A DNA stretch of 24,375 bases from positions 1 to 24,375 of the forward strand of contig CAZFCK010000047.1 in assembly GCA_964517355.1 (NCBI GenBank), in the 5' to 3' direction. This stretch comes from CAZFCK01 sp964517355. GTDB lineage: Bacteria > Desulfobacterota > Desulfovibrionia > Desulfovibrionales > Desulfovibrionaceae. The notes beneath the pieces are model-generated. The model made no database searches. It was not told the origin of the DNA and worked only from the letters and a program-made list of their open reading frames with translations. Shown in pieces: positions 14,470 to 22,825 of the stretch; position 1 is the first letter of the stretch, and every line of letters begins with the position of its first letter. A program made the translations under genes and the position numbers.

Positions 14470-17010
14470 TCAGTTCTTTTTTCCGGTTGCGGAATCGCCG
14501 TGCAGCTTCGCCACGACCAGGGTGCGGTCGTCTTCGACCCTGACGCCCCTGGTAAAGTCCTCCACAGCTGTGAACACGGCTTCCAGAATGACGCTCGCCG
14601 GTTGGCGGGCCTGTTTGCGAATGACTTGGCGCAGCCTGTTTTTTCCGAACATTTCCCCCTGGCTGTTGTGCGCCTCCCAGATGCCGTCCGTACCCATGAC
14701 CAGCACGGTGCCTCGGGGCACGTTGCAGCGGGTGTGCGACGAGTAGCGGGCATCAGGGTCCACGCCCAGGGGAATGCCGAAGCAGGGCATTTCCTCGAAT
14801 ACGTCGTTGGCCGGATTGTAGAGCAGGGCCGGATCGTGACCGGCGCGCACACAGGTCAGATTGTTGCGGCCGGGGCTCAGGCAGACGCACAGCAAGGTCA
14901 AAAAGCGCCCTGAAGCGTAGAGATCGCGGGCCATATGCCTATTCATCTCCATGACGATCTGCTCCAGATTGCCGGGTTGGGATGCGCGCATACGCAGGAA
15001 AGCGCGCGCGGCGCTCATGAGCAGGGCGGCGTCCACGCCGTGCCCCTGGATATCGGCCACGGTGATGACCAGCGAATCCTTGATGTCGTCGCACTCCAGA
15101 TAATCGAAGAAGTCGCCGCCAACCTCGCCGCAGGCCTGACTGCGGCCGGCCAGATCCAGGCCGGGGATGGCGGGGGTGCTCGCGGGCATCAAACTTTGCT
15201 GGAGTTCGCCCGCAAGGAGCAGAGCCTTTTTCTGTTCGGTCAGGTCCGTGATGAAAGCCATGTGTCCGAGGAGCGCCCCGCTGGTGTTTTTGAGGGTGTT
15301 CACGTGGGCGAGCACCGGAATCTCGTGTCCGTCGGCATGGAGTATGGCCGCTTCCACGCGCCTGTGCTCGTTGCCCATCAGTCCGTTGCGTTGGGCGCGC
15401 TCATAGAACCTGTATTTTTTCGTCAGCAGGTCGGAGGGCTTTTTTCCGAGAAGATAGTCTCTGGAATGCCCGGTGAGCTGGCAATAGGCGTCGTTGGCGT
15501 ACTGGATGACCATGTTCTGATCCATGAGCACGAAGCCTTCGCTCGAAGTCTCCACAATGCGCCGGTATTTTTCTTCGCTTAGCTTGAGCTGGTCCGTAAC
15601 CTGTTGCAATTCCTGGTTCACCGTGCGCAGAAGGGCCGTATCCATGTCACGGGCGAGTTCCACACGCTGGCGCGCTGCCTGGCTGCGCTGGAGTTTGAAT
15701 TCCAGGAACCGCGTTTGTTGCCTGAGTGTTTCAATGCTCTCCTCGGAAACGGCAAGGGCGCAGTGATCCTCCTCGTCATGGAGCGCGGGCGCGGCCAGCG
15801 CATATCCGGCATGGTAGCCGTGTTCTCCCAGCAGCAGCACGAGCATGGTGCAGTTGTGCAGGTGGCTCGTACGCCCTTGTTCGGTGGGGCCGATTTCGCC
15901 CAGGGAGTAGAAGCCCACTATGGGCAGTCCTTCGGGCAGGGACGCGCGCAGGGCTTCCAGTTCAAGGCGCGCGCGCAGTCCCAGGATGTCCTTGCGGGCC
16001 ACGCAGGAAAAGGCGAGGGCCGCGCATGGCGCCCCCTTGAAGGGGTAGGACGTGTGGCGCAGGGCGTTGGGAATGTCTTCCAGGATGCGTTCGGGCGTGA
16101 CTTCGGTGATGCCCACTAATGCCCCGGCAGGTACGGCCGCCGCAAAGCTGATGCCGCCGGTTTCCTCGTCCAGTTCATACGGGGAGCGGATATAGAAGTT
16201 TTTGCTTGTTTGCGGTGGGGGGTTCGCATCTGGAGACGCAGGGGGCGGATCGGCGTACACGGCCAAGGGATATTGCCAGGATGGAATGGCGTGTGGCCCC
16301 AGATAATGGCGGTAGAAGTCCAGCGCGGCGTGTTCGCCGATATGCTGCACCTTGTGCCCGTATGCTTCCGTGACCATGGCGGTTTCGCCGATGGGGCGCC
16401 AGCTGTGGCTGATGCCGGTGGAAACCGCGGCCGGTCCGGCGGCGCACAACAGGGACACGGCGTCCTGTTCGACTTCGTTGCCGCAGAACAGGCGCACGCT
16501 TCCGGGAACGTCGGCGAGTTGTCCGGGCACCGCGCCGAGCAAGGGTGTTTGCGGACCAAGCAGCATGCTCAAATCCTGCACCGCACGCTCGGCCATGCCG
16601 GGAACGCCCTCCACGAAAGCCAGACAGAGCGACGGCATCGCGCCGAGACGGTCAATGCAGCGATCCAGGGCCATTTGCGCGGACAACCCCGGATTGATGC
16701 GCAATTTGCGCCCCAATCCCGCGGCGAAGTGCAACCGGTCGCTGACAAAGGCCAACAGGATCACCGAATCTTCACTGAAACCGAGGTCCGTGGAAAACTC
16801 GCCGCAGGTGGTGCATCCGGCAAGGGGCACTCCGGGAAATGTCCGGCCTATGTCTTGTAAGAGCCGCGCGTGATCGAAATGCGCGGCCGCGTAGCACAAC
16901 AGGGCCGCGGGGCGTTTTCCCCGCAGGGCGTGCAAGAGGCGTTGGATTACGGCGCAGGAGACGTGCGGCGTATCCAGACCTTCCACCTGTGCCAGTGCAA
17001 CTTCAAGCAT
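14470..17010 (-). CDS. FIST sensor - PAS - PP2C (SpoIIE/RsbU-type) phosphatase
   Basis: An 846-residue cytoplasmic signalling protein. FIST_N (about 30-240) and FIST_C (about 270-400) domains are proposed small-ligand sensors and here show VPLAGCTTCGEFS and PIVGFYSLGEIGP. A coiled coil (about 420-485), a PAS domain (about 485-600) and a PP2C-type phosphatase (about 610-840) follow. The phosphatase metal and catalytic positions are present: GGDFFD 631-636, D653 in VADIQGHG, D775 in GTDG and EDDRT 826-830. The family usually dephosphorylates an anti-sigma-factor antagonist in partner-switching pathways; no such partner is in the window. It starts 39 bases after the heparinase-like gene on the same strand, so they probably share a transcript. 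The ribosome binding site is weak. Confidence 0.9.
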   Translation of the reverse strand: MLEVALAQVEGLDTPHVSCAVIQRLLHALRGKRPAALLCYAAAHFDHARLLQDIGRTFPGVPLAGCTTCGEFSTDLGFSEDSVILLAFVSDRLHFAAGLGRKLRINPGLSAQMALDRCIDRLGAMPSLCLAFVEGVPGMAERAVQDLSMLLGPQTPLLGAVPGQLADVPGSVRLFCGNEVEQDAVSLLCAAGPAAVSTGISHSWRPIGETAMVTEAYGHKVQHIGEHAALDFYRHYLGPHAIPSWQYPLAVYADPPPASPDANPPPQTSKNFYIRSPYELDEETGGISFAAAVPAGALVGITEVTPERILEDIPNALRHTSYPFKGAPCAALAFSCVARKDILGLRARLELEALRASLPEGLPIVGFYSLGEIGPTEQGRTSHLHNCTMLVLLLGEHGYHAGYALAAPALHDEEDHCALAVSEESIETLRQQTRFLEFKLQRSQAARQRVELARDMDTALLRTVNQELQQVTDQLKLSEEKYRRIVETSSEGFVLMDQNMVIQYANDAYCQLTGHSRDYLLGKKPSDLLTKKYRFYERAQRNGLMGNEHRRVEAAILHADGHEIPVLAHVNTLKNTSGALLGHMAFITDLTEQKKALLLAGELQQSLMPASTPAIPGLDLAGRSQACGEVGGDFFDYLECDDIKDSLVITVADIQGHGVDAALLMSAARAFLRMRASQPGNLEQIVMEMNRHMARDLYASGRFLTLLCVCLSPGRNNLTCVRAGHDPALLYNPANDVFEEMPCFGIPLGVDPDARYSSHTRCNVPRGTVLVMGTDGIWEAHNSQGEMFGKNRLRQVIRKQARQPASVILEAVFTAVEDFTRGVRVEDDRTLVVAKLHGDSATGKKN

Positions 17011-17049
17011 GAGTCATCTTTATCCTTTTGCAGAAAATAGTCCATATCT

Positions 17050-19152
17050 TCAGCAGGGTTCGATGCTCCAGCGGAATTGCGCTGCGCTCTGCGCGACCCG
17101 CAGACACGGAGCGGACTGCATCCAGCCGTAGGCCGGTGAATGGGGCGCCTGGTCGAGCCGCCATTCATTGCCGCTGATGTTCAGGGTGATGGAGCTTTCC
17201 GCCCGGCGGCAGTGGGCCACACGTCCGGCGTCGCGGACCTCCACGCAGACATCCGGATGCAGATGCAGCCACAATAGGGCATAGGGCATGGAGATCGTAT
17301 CTTCGATGGTGATTTTTTCCCGAAAGATGCGCACGCTGCGCCGGTGCGGGACGCCGAAGCCGTAATGCTCGGCCGCGAAGGAATCCGGGGTCGCATGCAG
17401 CACCTGTGTCCGGGCTTCGTTGTGCATGGCGAAAAGGGTATGCGGGAAAAAGCGGTTCTGCTCCATCTCGGGAAGAGACACGGTGTTGTGCATGCGTGTG
17501 GAGCGGAAAAGATTTCGCTCGGCGGGCGCGGAGGTGTAGCGCCCCGTGCCGGGATCGGTCAGAAAGTCCAGACCGTCGCAGGCGAGCAAAAGGGACAACT
17601 GGTCGTTGTGGGCGTGGCCGCCGCGTCCGTTTTGGCCGATGCTGCCGGCGCGCAGGCAGAGGCGCAGGCGCGGCGTGCGGTAAAAAAACACGCCGAAGTC
17701 CGGAAAGGGCGCGAAGGCTTCGGGCGGATCGGCGAGCGATGCCGCGTCGAGCCCCGCAAGCCCGGCGAGCCGCGCGTGTTGCGTGAACACATGGCCGCAA
17801 TCGAGCGCTTCCTCGTAAGGGTATTCTCTTTCTGGCGTCAGAGCCGTCTGCGCGCTCAGGTTGTCGTAGCGCGAGAGGGAGCGGCAGGGTAGAAAAACGT
17901 AACGGGTTTCCAGCTTGAAGAGCCGGCCGTTGTCGTTGTCTCCCACCTGGAACATGGTGGAATGTCCGGGGGGGCCGAAACAGGCGTTGCGCATGAATGC
18001 AACGGCGCGGCGCACGCGCTCCATGACTTCGTGTTGTTCCGGAGCTTGCCGCAGGCGCAGGAGGTTTGCGCCGTGTCCTTCGATCAGCGGCGTGCGGCGC
18101 GAGGCTGTGCAGGCCGCCATGGCGCGTATGCGTTCCATGGGCAGGGAAAAAAGCAGACACAGGCCGTGCACGGCCAGCTCCAGGGCAAGGCGATGGTAAG
18201 GGACGCTCGCTTCGAAATTTCCTCCGTCCGGCAGGAATTGCGTCATGATTTCATGGAGCAGCTCCTGGGCCGCGTAGGCCAGACATCGTGTGCCGTATGC
18301 GGAGGGCGGCAGCGCCGCGGCAATGAAAAGCAGCCCCGCGGCGGTGGCCAGATAATGATTGTTGCGGAAGCCGTCGTAAATTTCGGGATTGGCCAACAGG
18401 TGGCAGCAGTGGGCGCGCAGGCAGCCATGCAGCCAGAAGGTGAAGGCCGTATCGAACCGTGCGCCCGCGCTACGGAAAAGGTCGTGCGCAAGCGCGAGAT
18501 TCGCCCCGCGTATGGCAATCTCCATGGAACAGGCCCAGTTCGGGCCGAAGCGCGGGGGATTATGAGCGATCCAGTCCAGAACCTGGCAACGGAATTCCTG
18601 TCGCAATGCCTCGGCCGCATCGGAAGGGGCCTGCCGTGCCGCGAGACCCAGCAGGGGGAGGTGTTGCAGGCGTGACAACTCCCAAGGGTACTTTATTTCG
18701 CGCCCCGTGCCGAAAGTGATTTTCCCGTACCATGTCGAGCCGGACCAGGAATGCCTGAAGATATGGTCGGTGTGCCACTCCATGGACCTGTAGGTCTGGG
18801 GTAGGAGGTCCAGGATTTTTTTTTGCGTAGCGCTGAAGGAAAACGGCACGTTGGCCGGAGGCGTCGCGCTCGCCATGGAGCGCCACCCCGAGCCCAGCAG
18901 GTCGCAGAAATGATTTTGCTGGAGCGCGATCACGGCCGGGGGCGGCTGGGGGACCTCGGGGAGCGAATGCAAGGGCTCGGGCAGGGGCTCGCAAACAGGG
19001 ACAAGCGGCGGCAGCAATGCGTCGCGGGAGCGGGCGCAGGCATGGCGCAACGCCCGGTTGCCCCGCCACAGGAGTTTGCGCAGGGTCCAGCCGAGTGATT
19101 GGCTGCGGAGTTGGTGCAGGATATAGCGGGCTCTGCTCATGGATGGCACCAT
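17050..19152 (-). CDS. Heparinase II/III family polysaccharide lyase-like protein
   Basis: A protein of 700 residues (696 if the ATG at 19140 is used). A helical (alpha/alpha)-toroid domain at about 100-400 carries NNHYLA (264-269) and SVPYH (316-320), the positions of catalytic His and Tyr in this family. The C-terminal beta-sandwich has the hallmark GRGGHAHNDQLS (509-520) and FLTDPGTGRYT. Members cleave acidic polysaccharides by beta-elimination, and bacterial relatives often lie in exopolysaccharide loci. No signal peptide is visible; the N-terminus is basic and Arg-rich, which is odd for an exported lyase. It is first in a two-gene unit with the FIST-PAS-PP2C gene. A copy of repeat family 2 begins seven bases upstream of its start. 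Confidence 0.85.
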   Translation of the reverse strand: MVPSMSRARYILHQLRSQSLGWTLRKLLWRGNRALRHACARSRDALLPPLVPVCEPLPEPLHSLPEVPQPPPAVIALQQNHFCDLLGSGWRSMASATPPANVPFSFSATQKKILDLLPQTYRSMEWHTDHIFRHSWSGSTWYGKITFGTGREIKYPWELSRLQHLPLLGLAARQAPSDAAEALRQEFRCQVLDWIAHNPPRFGPNWACSMEIAIRGANLALAHDLFRSAGARFDTAFTFWLHGCLRAHCCHLLANPEIYDGFRNNHYLATAAGLLFIAAALPPSAYGTRCLAYAAQELLHEIMTQFLPDGGNFEASVPYHRLALELAVHGLCLLFSLPMERIRAMAACTASRRTPLIEGHGANLLRLRQAPEQHEVMERVRRAVAFMRNACFGPPGHSTMFQVGDNDNGRLFKLETRYVFLPCRSLSRYDNLSAQTALTPEREYPYEEALDCGHVFTQHARLAGLAGLDAASLADPPEAFAPFPDFGVFFYRTPRLRLCLRAGSIGQNGRGGHAHNDQLSLLLACDGLDFLTDPGTGRYTSAPAERNLFRSTRMHNTVSLPEMEQNRFFPHTLFAMHNEARTQVLHATPDSFAAEHYGFGVPHRRSVRIFREKITIEDTISMPYALLWLHLHPDVCVEVRDAGRVAHCRRAESSITLNISGNEWRLDQAPHSPAYGWMQSAPCLRVAQSAAQFRWSIEPC

Positions 19153-19159
19153 GTGCCGC

Positions 19160-19249
19160 CTAGAGCGTTTTAAGATTGAAACAAGAATGTCTCCGGCGGC
19201 TTAAGAACCTTATGCAAAAGGTTCTCAAGAATCTCCAAAACATTTTATA
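19160..19249 (+). repeat. Dispersed repeat family 2, copy 2
   Basis: This matches the minus strand of 236-323 along its length. It starts CTAGAGC, which also resembles the start of the 106-bp repeat, and contains an imperfect AAGAACCTT...AAGGTTCT stem followed by CAAGAATCTCCAAAAC. The stem is less perfect than in copy 1. Confidence 0.7.
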
Positions 19250-19340
19250 GGTAGAAAATATAATCATTTTAACTCGGTTTTCCGGATGAAGCATGAAGCA
19301 TAATCATCTGCATTTGTTTAGAAAAAAACACAAAAGCGTT

Positions 19341-19387
19341 TTCCGACGTCCATGGACCTCCCCTGGCCGGCGTGCGGGCGCGAGAGT
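19341..19387 (+). repeat. GC-rich dispersed repeat family 3, copy 3
   Basis: It shares the GACGTCC...CCTCCCCTGG...CGTGCGGGCGCGA pattern with 471-516 and 22031-22074 and follows an A-rich stretch. It is the most diverged of the three copies. Confidence 0.5.
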
Positions 19388-19612
19388 CCGCGAATATTTT
19401 TATGTCCGAAAGCCGTAATGATAAGCTTACGTTACTCCCTGGCCTCGAACAATGCGCAGGGCTGGTCCTTCGAGGATAGCCATGAGGCGCGTAAGGGGCA
19501 AGGGAAATGATTCCAGACCGATGAAGGGGCGTCAGCCGGTAATGCGGGAAAATATCGCCGTACGCTCTTGTGTGGCGCTGTTCGGCCGGCGCTCAGGCGC
19601 GGGAACGGAAAT

Positions 19613-20407
19613 TCATATGTCCAACACGCCCAAGTCGTTGCCGAAGGGCAGATAGTTTTGGGGCATGTTGTCTTTGAGCCCCACTCCCGAGGTTTCGAGG
19701 CGCAGGGCGCTTTCCGCGAGATAGGCGAGCTTGCGTACGGCTTCCGCAAGGGGCAGGCCGCCCCTGCGCACATTGGAGATGCAGTTGCGGGTTTCGTCCG
19801 TTGCGCCGACAGAGGGCTTGTAGGTCATGTAGATGCCCATGGAGTTTGGGGAACTCAGGCCGGGGCGTTCGCCGATGAGAATAACGGAAAGGGTGGCCTG
19901 AAGCATGCAGGCGATTTCATCGGCAATAGCCACTCTGCCGTTTCGCACCAGGCAGACGGGAGCAGTGCGCAGGTGCGCGGCATGCAGATGGGGCAGGAAC
20001 AACGCCAGGAAAGGCGCGGCGTTTTCGTGAATGGCGCGGGCGGAGAGGCCGTCGCCCACCACGAGGCAAATGTCGTGGCCTTGTTCCTGTTTTTCAAGGA
20101 GCGCGCGGGAATCCTCGCTCAACGCCCGCCCCTTGTCGGGGCGCGTCAGATATTCGCTTCTGTCCGCCACGCTGCTGGAAAGAAGCAGGCAGTCACAACC
20201 CAGCTCTTCAAGTTCTTTTTCGAGTTTCCGGGCGTCGAAGGGCTGCCACACGGCGTCGCGCGCCCGGGCGTGGGCCAGCTTGAAGGCCAGGCTTTCGGCA
20301 AGGGGCAGGCTGCTGCCGCAACGCCCCAGGCTGATTCTCGCGTCCGTGAAGTTTTTCAGTTCGCTCCAGGGGTCCGTGGTGACGATGGGGGGCGTGGCGT
20401 CCGGCAT
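19613..20407 (-). CDS. eutC: Ethanolamine ammonia-lyase, small subunit
   Basis: A 264-residue light chain of the adenosylcobalamin-dependent enzyme that splits ethanolamine into acetaldehyde and ammonia. Recognisable family segments are DARISLGRCGSSLP near the start, FKLAHARARDAV, DICLVVGDGLSARAIHENA, LIGERPGLSSPNSMGIYMTY and NCISNVR. The ATG at 20407 lies four bases after the eutB stop, so translation is probably coupled. A longer in-frame start at 20584 lies inside eutB and adds a non-homologous tail, so it is rejected. No downstream eut gene follows on this strand within the window. Confidence 0.95.
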   Translation of the reverse strand: MPDATPPIVTTDPWSELKNFTDARISLGRCGSSLPLAESLAFKLAHARARDAVWQPFDARKLEKELEELGCDCLLLSSSVADRSEYLTRPDKGRALSEDSRALLEKQEQGHDICLVVGDGLSARAIHENAAPFLALFLPHLHAAHLRTAPVCLVRNGRVAIADEIACMLQATLSVILIGERPGLSSPNSMGIYMTYKPSVGATDETRNCISNVRRGGLPLAEAVRKLAYLAESALRLETSGVGLKDNMPQNYLPFGNDLGVLDI

Positions 20408-20411
20408 GGCG

Positions 20412-21800
20412 TTATTCCGCGGCGGGTTGCACGGCATTGAGCTGGGATGGAATGGCCAGCAGGCTGTTCGAGCTGGAAATGGGGCGCAAATCGCCGTCCG
20501 GGCCGAGGACGCCCAGGGATTCGAGCCATTGCGCGAATTCCGGAGCGGGACTGCGTTTGAGCAGTTTTCTGAGGTACGCGGCATCGTGAAACGAGGTGGA
20601 CTGGTAGTTGAGCATGATGTCGTCCGCGCCGGGAACGCCCATGATGAAATTGCAGCCCGCGGCGCCCAACAGGGTCAGCAGCACGTCCATGTCGTCCTGG
20701 TCGGCTTCGGCATGGTTGGTGTGGCAGATATCCACGCCCATGGGCAGCCCAAGGAGTTTGCCGCAGAAATGGTCTTCGAGTCCGGCGCGCTGTATCTGCT
20801 TTCCGTTGTAGAGATATTCCGGTCCGATGAATCCCACCACCGTATTCACCAGCAGGGGGGAGAAAGCGCGGGCCACGGCATAGGCGCGGGCCTCGAGGGT
20901 CTGCTGGTCCACGCCGTGGTGCGCGTTGGCTGAAAGGGCGCTGCCCTGGCCTGTTTCAAAATACATCACGTTGCGCCCCACAGTGCCTCTGCCCAAGGAA
21001 AGGGTTGCCTCGTGCGCCTCCCGCAGCAGGGCCAGGGACACGCCGAAGCTCGCATTGGCTTTTTCCGTGCCGGCTATGGACTGGAAGCACAAATCAACGG
21101 GAGCGCCCCTTTCAATGGCGTGCAGCGTGCTGGTCACATGAGTGAGTACGCAGCTTTGCGTGGGGATGGCGTGCCGTTGGATGACGCTGTCCAGCATCCA
21201 CAACAGCCGCATGATGTTGTCCAGGTTGTCCGTGGCGGGATTGATGCCGATGACGGCGTCGCCGCAGCCGTAACAAAGCCCGTCCAGCACGGAAGCGGCG
21301 ATGCCCTTGATGTCGTCCGTGGGGTGGTTTGGCTGCAGACGTACGGAAAAGCGGCCGGGCAGGCCCAGCGTGTTTCTGAAGCGCGTGACAACCGAGCATT
21401 TCGAAGCCGCAAGGATAAGGTCTTGCACGCGCATCAGCTTGGAGACTGCGGCGGCCATTTCCGGCGAAACGCCGGGGGCGATGCCGGCGAGCGTCTCGGT
21501 GGTGGCGGCGTCGGTCAACAGCCAGTCCCGGAATTCGCCTACGGTGAAGTTGCGGATGGGGGCGAAGGCCTGGGCGTCGTGCCGGTCGATAATCAGGCGG
21601 GTGACTTCGTCTTCTTCATAGGGCACAACGCATTCGTTCAGGAAGCGTTGCAACGGGACCTCGGCCAGGAGCATCTGCGCCTGGACCCGTTCCTCTTCGG
21701 TGCGTGCCGCAACACCCGCGAGAACGTCGCCCGAACGGAGGGGCGAAGCCGTGGCCAGAAGTTCGCGGAGAGACCTGCGCCGTGAGTGTGTGCTCTGCAT
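20412..21800 (-). CDS. eutB: Ethanolamine ammonia-lyase, large subunit
   Basis: A 462-residue heavy chain forming the TIM barrel that binds substrate and cobalamin. Family motifs are clear: LRSGDVLAGVAA, RLQPNHPTDD, GDAVIGINPATDN, MYFETGQGSALSA, FIGPEYLYNGKQ, RAGLEDHFCGKLLG, TNHAEADQDD and MGVPGADDIMLNYQ. Substrate-site residues (R and Q of RLQPN, N of INP, E of FETGQG, D of ADQ) are all present, so an active enzyme is expected. Start choice: the ATG at 21800 gives a length like E. coli EutB; ATGs at 21842 and 21836 are also in frame. No eutA reactivase, transporter or microcompartment shell gene is in the window, so these could be unlinked or absent. Confidence 0.95.
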   Translation of the reverse strand: MQSTHSRRRSLRELLATASPLRSGDVLAGVAARTEEERVQAQMLLAEVPLQRFLNECVVPYEEDEVTRLIIDRHDAQAFAPIRNFTVGEFRDWLLTDAATTETLAGIAPGVSPEMAAAVSKLMRVQDLILAASKCSVVTRFRNTLGLPGRFSVRLQPNHPTDDIKGIAASVLDGLCYGCGDAVIGINPATDNLDNIMRLLWMLDSVIQRHAIPTQSCVLTHVTSTLHAIERGAPVDLCFQSIAGTEKANASFGVSLALLREAHEATLSLGRGTVGRNVMYFETGQGSALSANAHHGVDQQTLEARAYAVARAFSPLLVNTVVGFIGPEYLYNGKQIQRAGLEDHFCGKLLGLPMGVDICHTNHAEADQDDMDVLLTLLGAAGCNFIMGVPGADDIMLNYQSTSFHDAAYLRKLLKRSPAPEFAQWLESLGVLGPDGDLRPISSSNSLLAIPSQLNAVQPAAE

Positions 21801-22030
21801 CTTGGTGCCTGTCGCGTGCGATGAGGTTGAACGCATGGGCACAACCGCCTTAAATGAGGTTATTCCCGACGGAAGGAAGAGTCAATGATGCCATTGTCGA
21901 AAGCTGTTGCCTGAAATTGTTTGGGGTGAGCCGCACAGGCCATGGAAGAGCCCTTTAACGCTTGAAGGCTCGTGTTGTCCTCCGGCGCATGTCCGCCAGT
22001 TTGTAGAAAAAAAAGAATACTATTGTCCTT

Positions 22031-22074
22031 TTCCCGGCGTCCAGGCGCCTCCACTGGTCGTCGTGCGGGCGCGA
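22031..22074 (+). repeat. GC-rich dispersed repeat family 3, copy 2
   Basis: TTCCCGGCGTCC is identical to copy 1 at 471, followed by GGTCGTCGTGC and GGGCGCGA. It is preceded by an A-rich stretch and followed 17 bases later by the family 4 element. Confidence 0.6.
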
Positions 22075-22090
22075 CTTACTACTTTTTATC

Positions 22091-22195
22091 TTTAAGGAAG
22101 CACTGATTAAAGACTTGTTAGGTTTTTCCGGGGGGAACCCTGTTCAAAGGGTTTCCTCCTCGCATATCCAGTGAATTAATCAGGGTTTCCTTAAA
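22091..22195. repeat. Dispersed repeat family 4, complete element with terminal inverted repeats
   Basis: The ends TTTAAGGAAGCACTGATTAA (22091-22110) and TTAATCAGGGTTTCCTTAAA (22176-22195) are inverted repeats matching at 18 of 20 positions. The interior holds a G-rich/C-rich hairpin and the block shared with 5200-5262. At 105 bases with no coding capacity it looks like a second MITE-type element. Confidence 0.75.
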
Positions 22196-22331
22196 TCCGA
22201 AAGTCGTAACGGACAATTGAAGAATCAGGGGGAAGAAAGCAAGGTTTTTGGAAAGAAGAGGCGGGAGTGGCGCTTGCAATCCGGGTGCAAAGATCTGGAA
22301 CGGAGAATGTCGCGCGCTTCGGGCCAAGGGA

Positions 22332-22682
22332 TCACTGGGGGCCGGACATGTTGCGAAACATGAAGAATGCCGCGCCGGCCAGGCACAGCCCGGCCCACAA
22401 GAAGTCCCAGGACAATTTTACACGCATATAAAAGAAGCAGAAGAAAGCGAAAACGACCATGGCCAGAATCTCCTGCATGACCTTGAGCTGGGGCAGGGTG
22501 AAGTAGGCGCTGCCCATGCGGTTGGCGGGAACTTGGAGGCAATATTCGAAAAAGGCCACGGCCCAGCTGATGGCGATGACGGCCAGCAGGGGTTTCGCCC
22601 GCAGGTCTTTGAGATGGCCGTACCAGGCGTAGGTCATGAAGATATTGGACAGGATCAACATGATGATGGGAGTGAAGCGCAT
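22332..22682 (-). CDS. DMT-superfamily small membrane protein (DUF486)
   Basis: A 116-residue integral membrane protein with four predicted transmembrane helices (starting near residues 4, 30, 65 and 90). The family signature is strong: ILSNIFMTYAWYGHLK, ISWAVAFFEYCLQVPANR, LPQLKVMQEI and a terminal AGAAFFMFRN. DUF486 proteins are distantly related to small multidrug-type and drug/metabolite transporters, but no substrate is established. GAGG stands six bases before the ATG at 22682, which is preferred to the in-frame ATG at 22703. It appears to be a single-gene unit on the chromosomal side of the integration junction. Confidence 0.9.
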   Translation of the reverse strand: MRFTPIIMLILSNIFMTYAWYGHLKDLRAKPLLAVIAISWAVAFFEYCLQVPANRMGSAYFTLPQLKVMQEILAMVVFAFFCFFYMRVKLSWDFLWAGLCLAGAAFFMFRNMSGPQ

Positions 22683-22706
22683 GGCTGCCTCGTTTGGTGC
22701 CAATAG

Positions 22707-22740
22707 AAAAACCCCAGGGCGTAATGACCCTGGGGTTTTT
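22707..22740. terminator. Bidirectional Rho-independent terminator
   Basis: AAAAACCCCAGGG (22707-22719) and CCCTGGGGTTTTT (22728-22740) are perfect inverted repeats with an 8-base loop, giving a T-run in both directions. It lies just 3' of the tRNA-Asn remnant and was probably the original terminator of that tRNA gene. Confidence 0.85.
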
Positions 22741-22780
22741 CCTTTTAAAATGGCTCCGCCGTTTGATCAATGGTTTTTTT

Positions 22781-22825
22781 GGGCTCCCCGGAAGATACTC
22801 GAACTCCCAACATGGTGGTTAACAG
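22781..22825 (-). other. 3' half of a tRNA-Asn, probable att site at the left end of an integrated element
   Basis: On the minus strand this reads CTGTTAACCACC (anticodon loop with GTT and 3' anticodon stem), then ATGT, a T-arm with TTCGAGT, and CCGGGGAGCCCA resembling an acceptor end with CCA. The 5' anticodon stem and everything before it are absent: the bases next to the loop do not pair with CCACC. The T-stem has lost its G53-C61 pair and an extra C precedes CCA, so it is a decayed, displaced tRNA end rather than a working gene. The intact tRNA would be expected at the far end of the element, outside the window. Confidence 0.75.

Larger units (their letters stand above)
19153..19612. other. 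Repeat-containing spacer between heparinase-like gene and eutC
   Basis: It holds repeat family 2 copy 2 (19160-19249) and family 3 copy 3 (19341-19387). No gene is supported; open frames on both strands lack ribosome binding sites and recognisable composition. The promoter of the heparinase-like operon should lie here but was not identified. Confidence 0.6.
21801..22331. other. Repeat-rich spacer upstream of eutB
   Basis: Contains repeat family 3 (22031-22074) and the full family 4 element (22091-22195). No gene is supported. The eutBC promoter must lie in the first part of this stretch but no clear -35/-10 or sigma-54 pattern was recognised. Confidence 0.55.

Noticed and set aside
21900..21945. 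GAAATTGTTT-GGGG-GAGCC as a further remnant of the 106-bp repeat
   Set aside because: Only about 20 bases resemble the repeat, and neither the flanking hairpins nor the TA-bordered ends are present.
22269..22279. TGGCGCTTGCA as a sigma-54 promoter near the DUF486 gene
   Set aside because: The -24 and -12 elements are adjacent without the required spacing, and it lies at the 3' side of a minus-strand gene.
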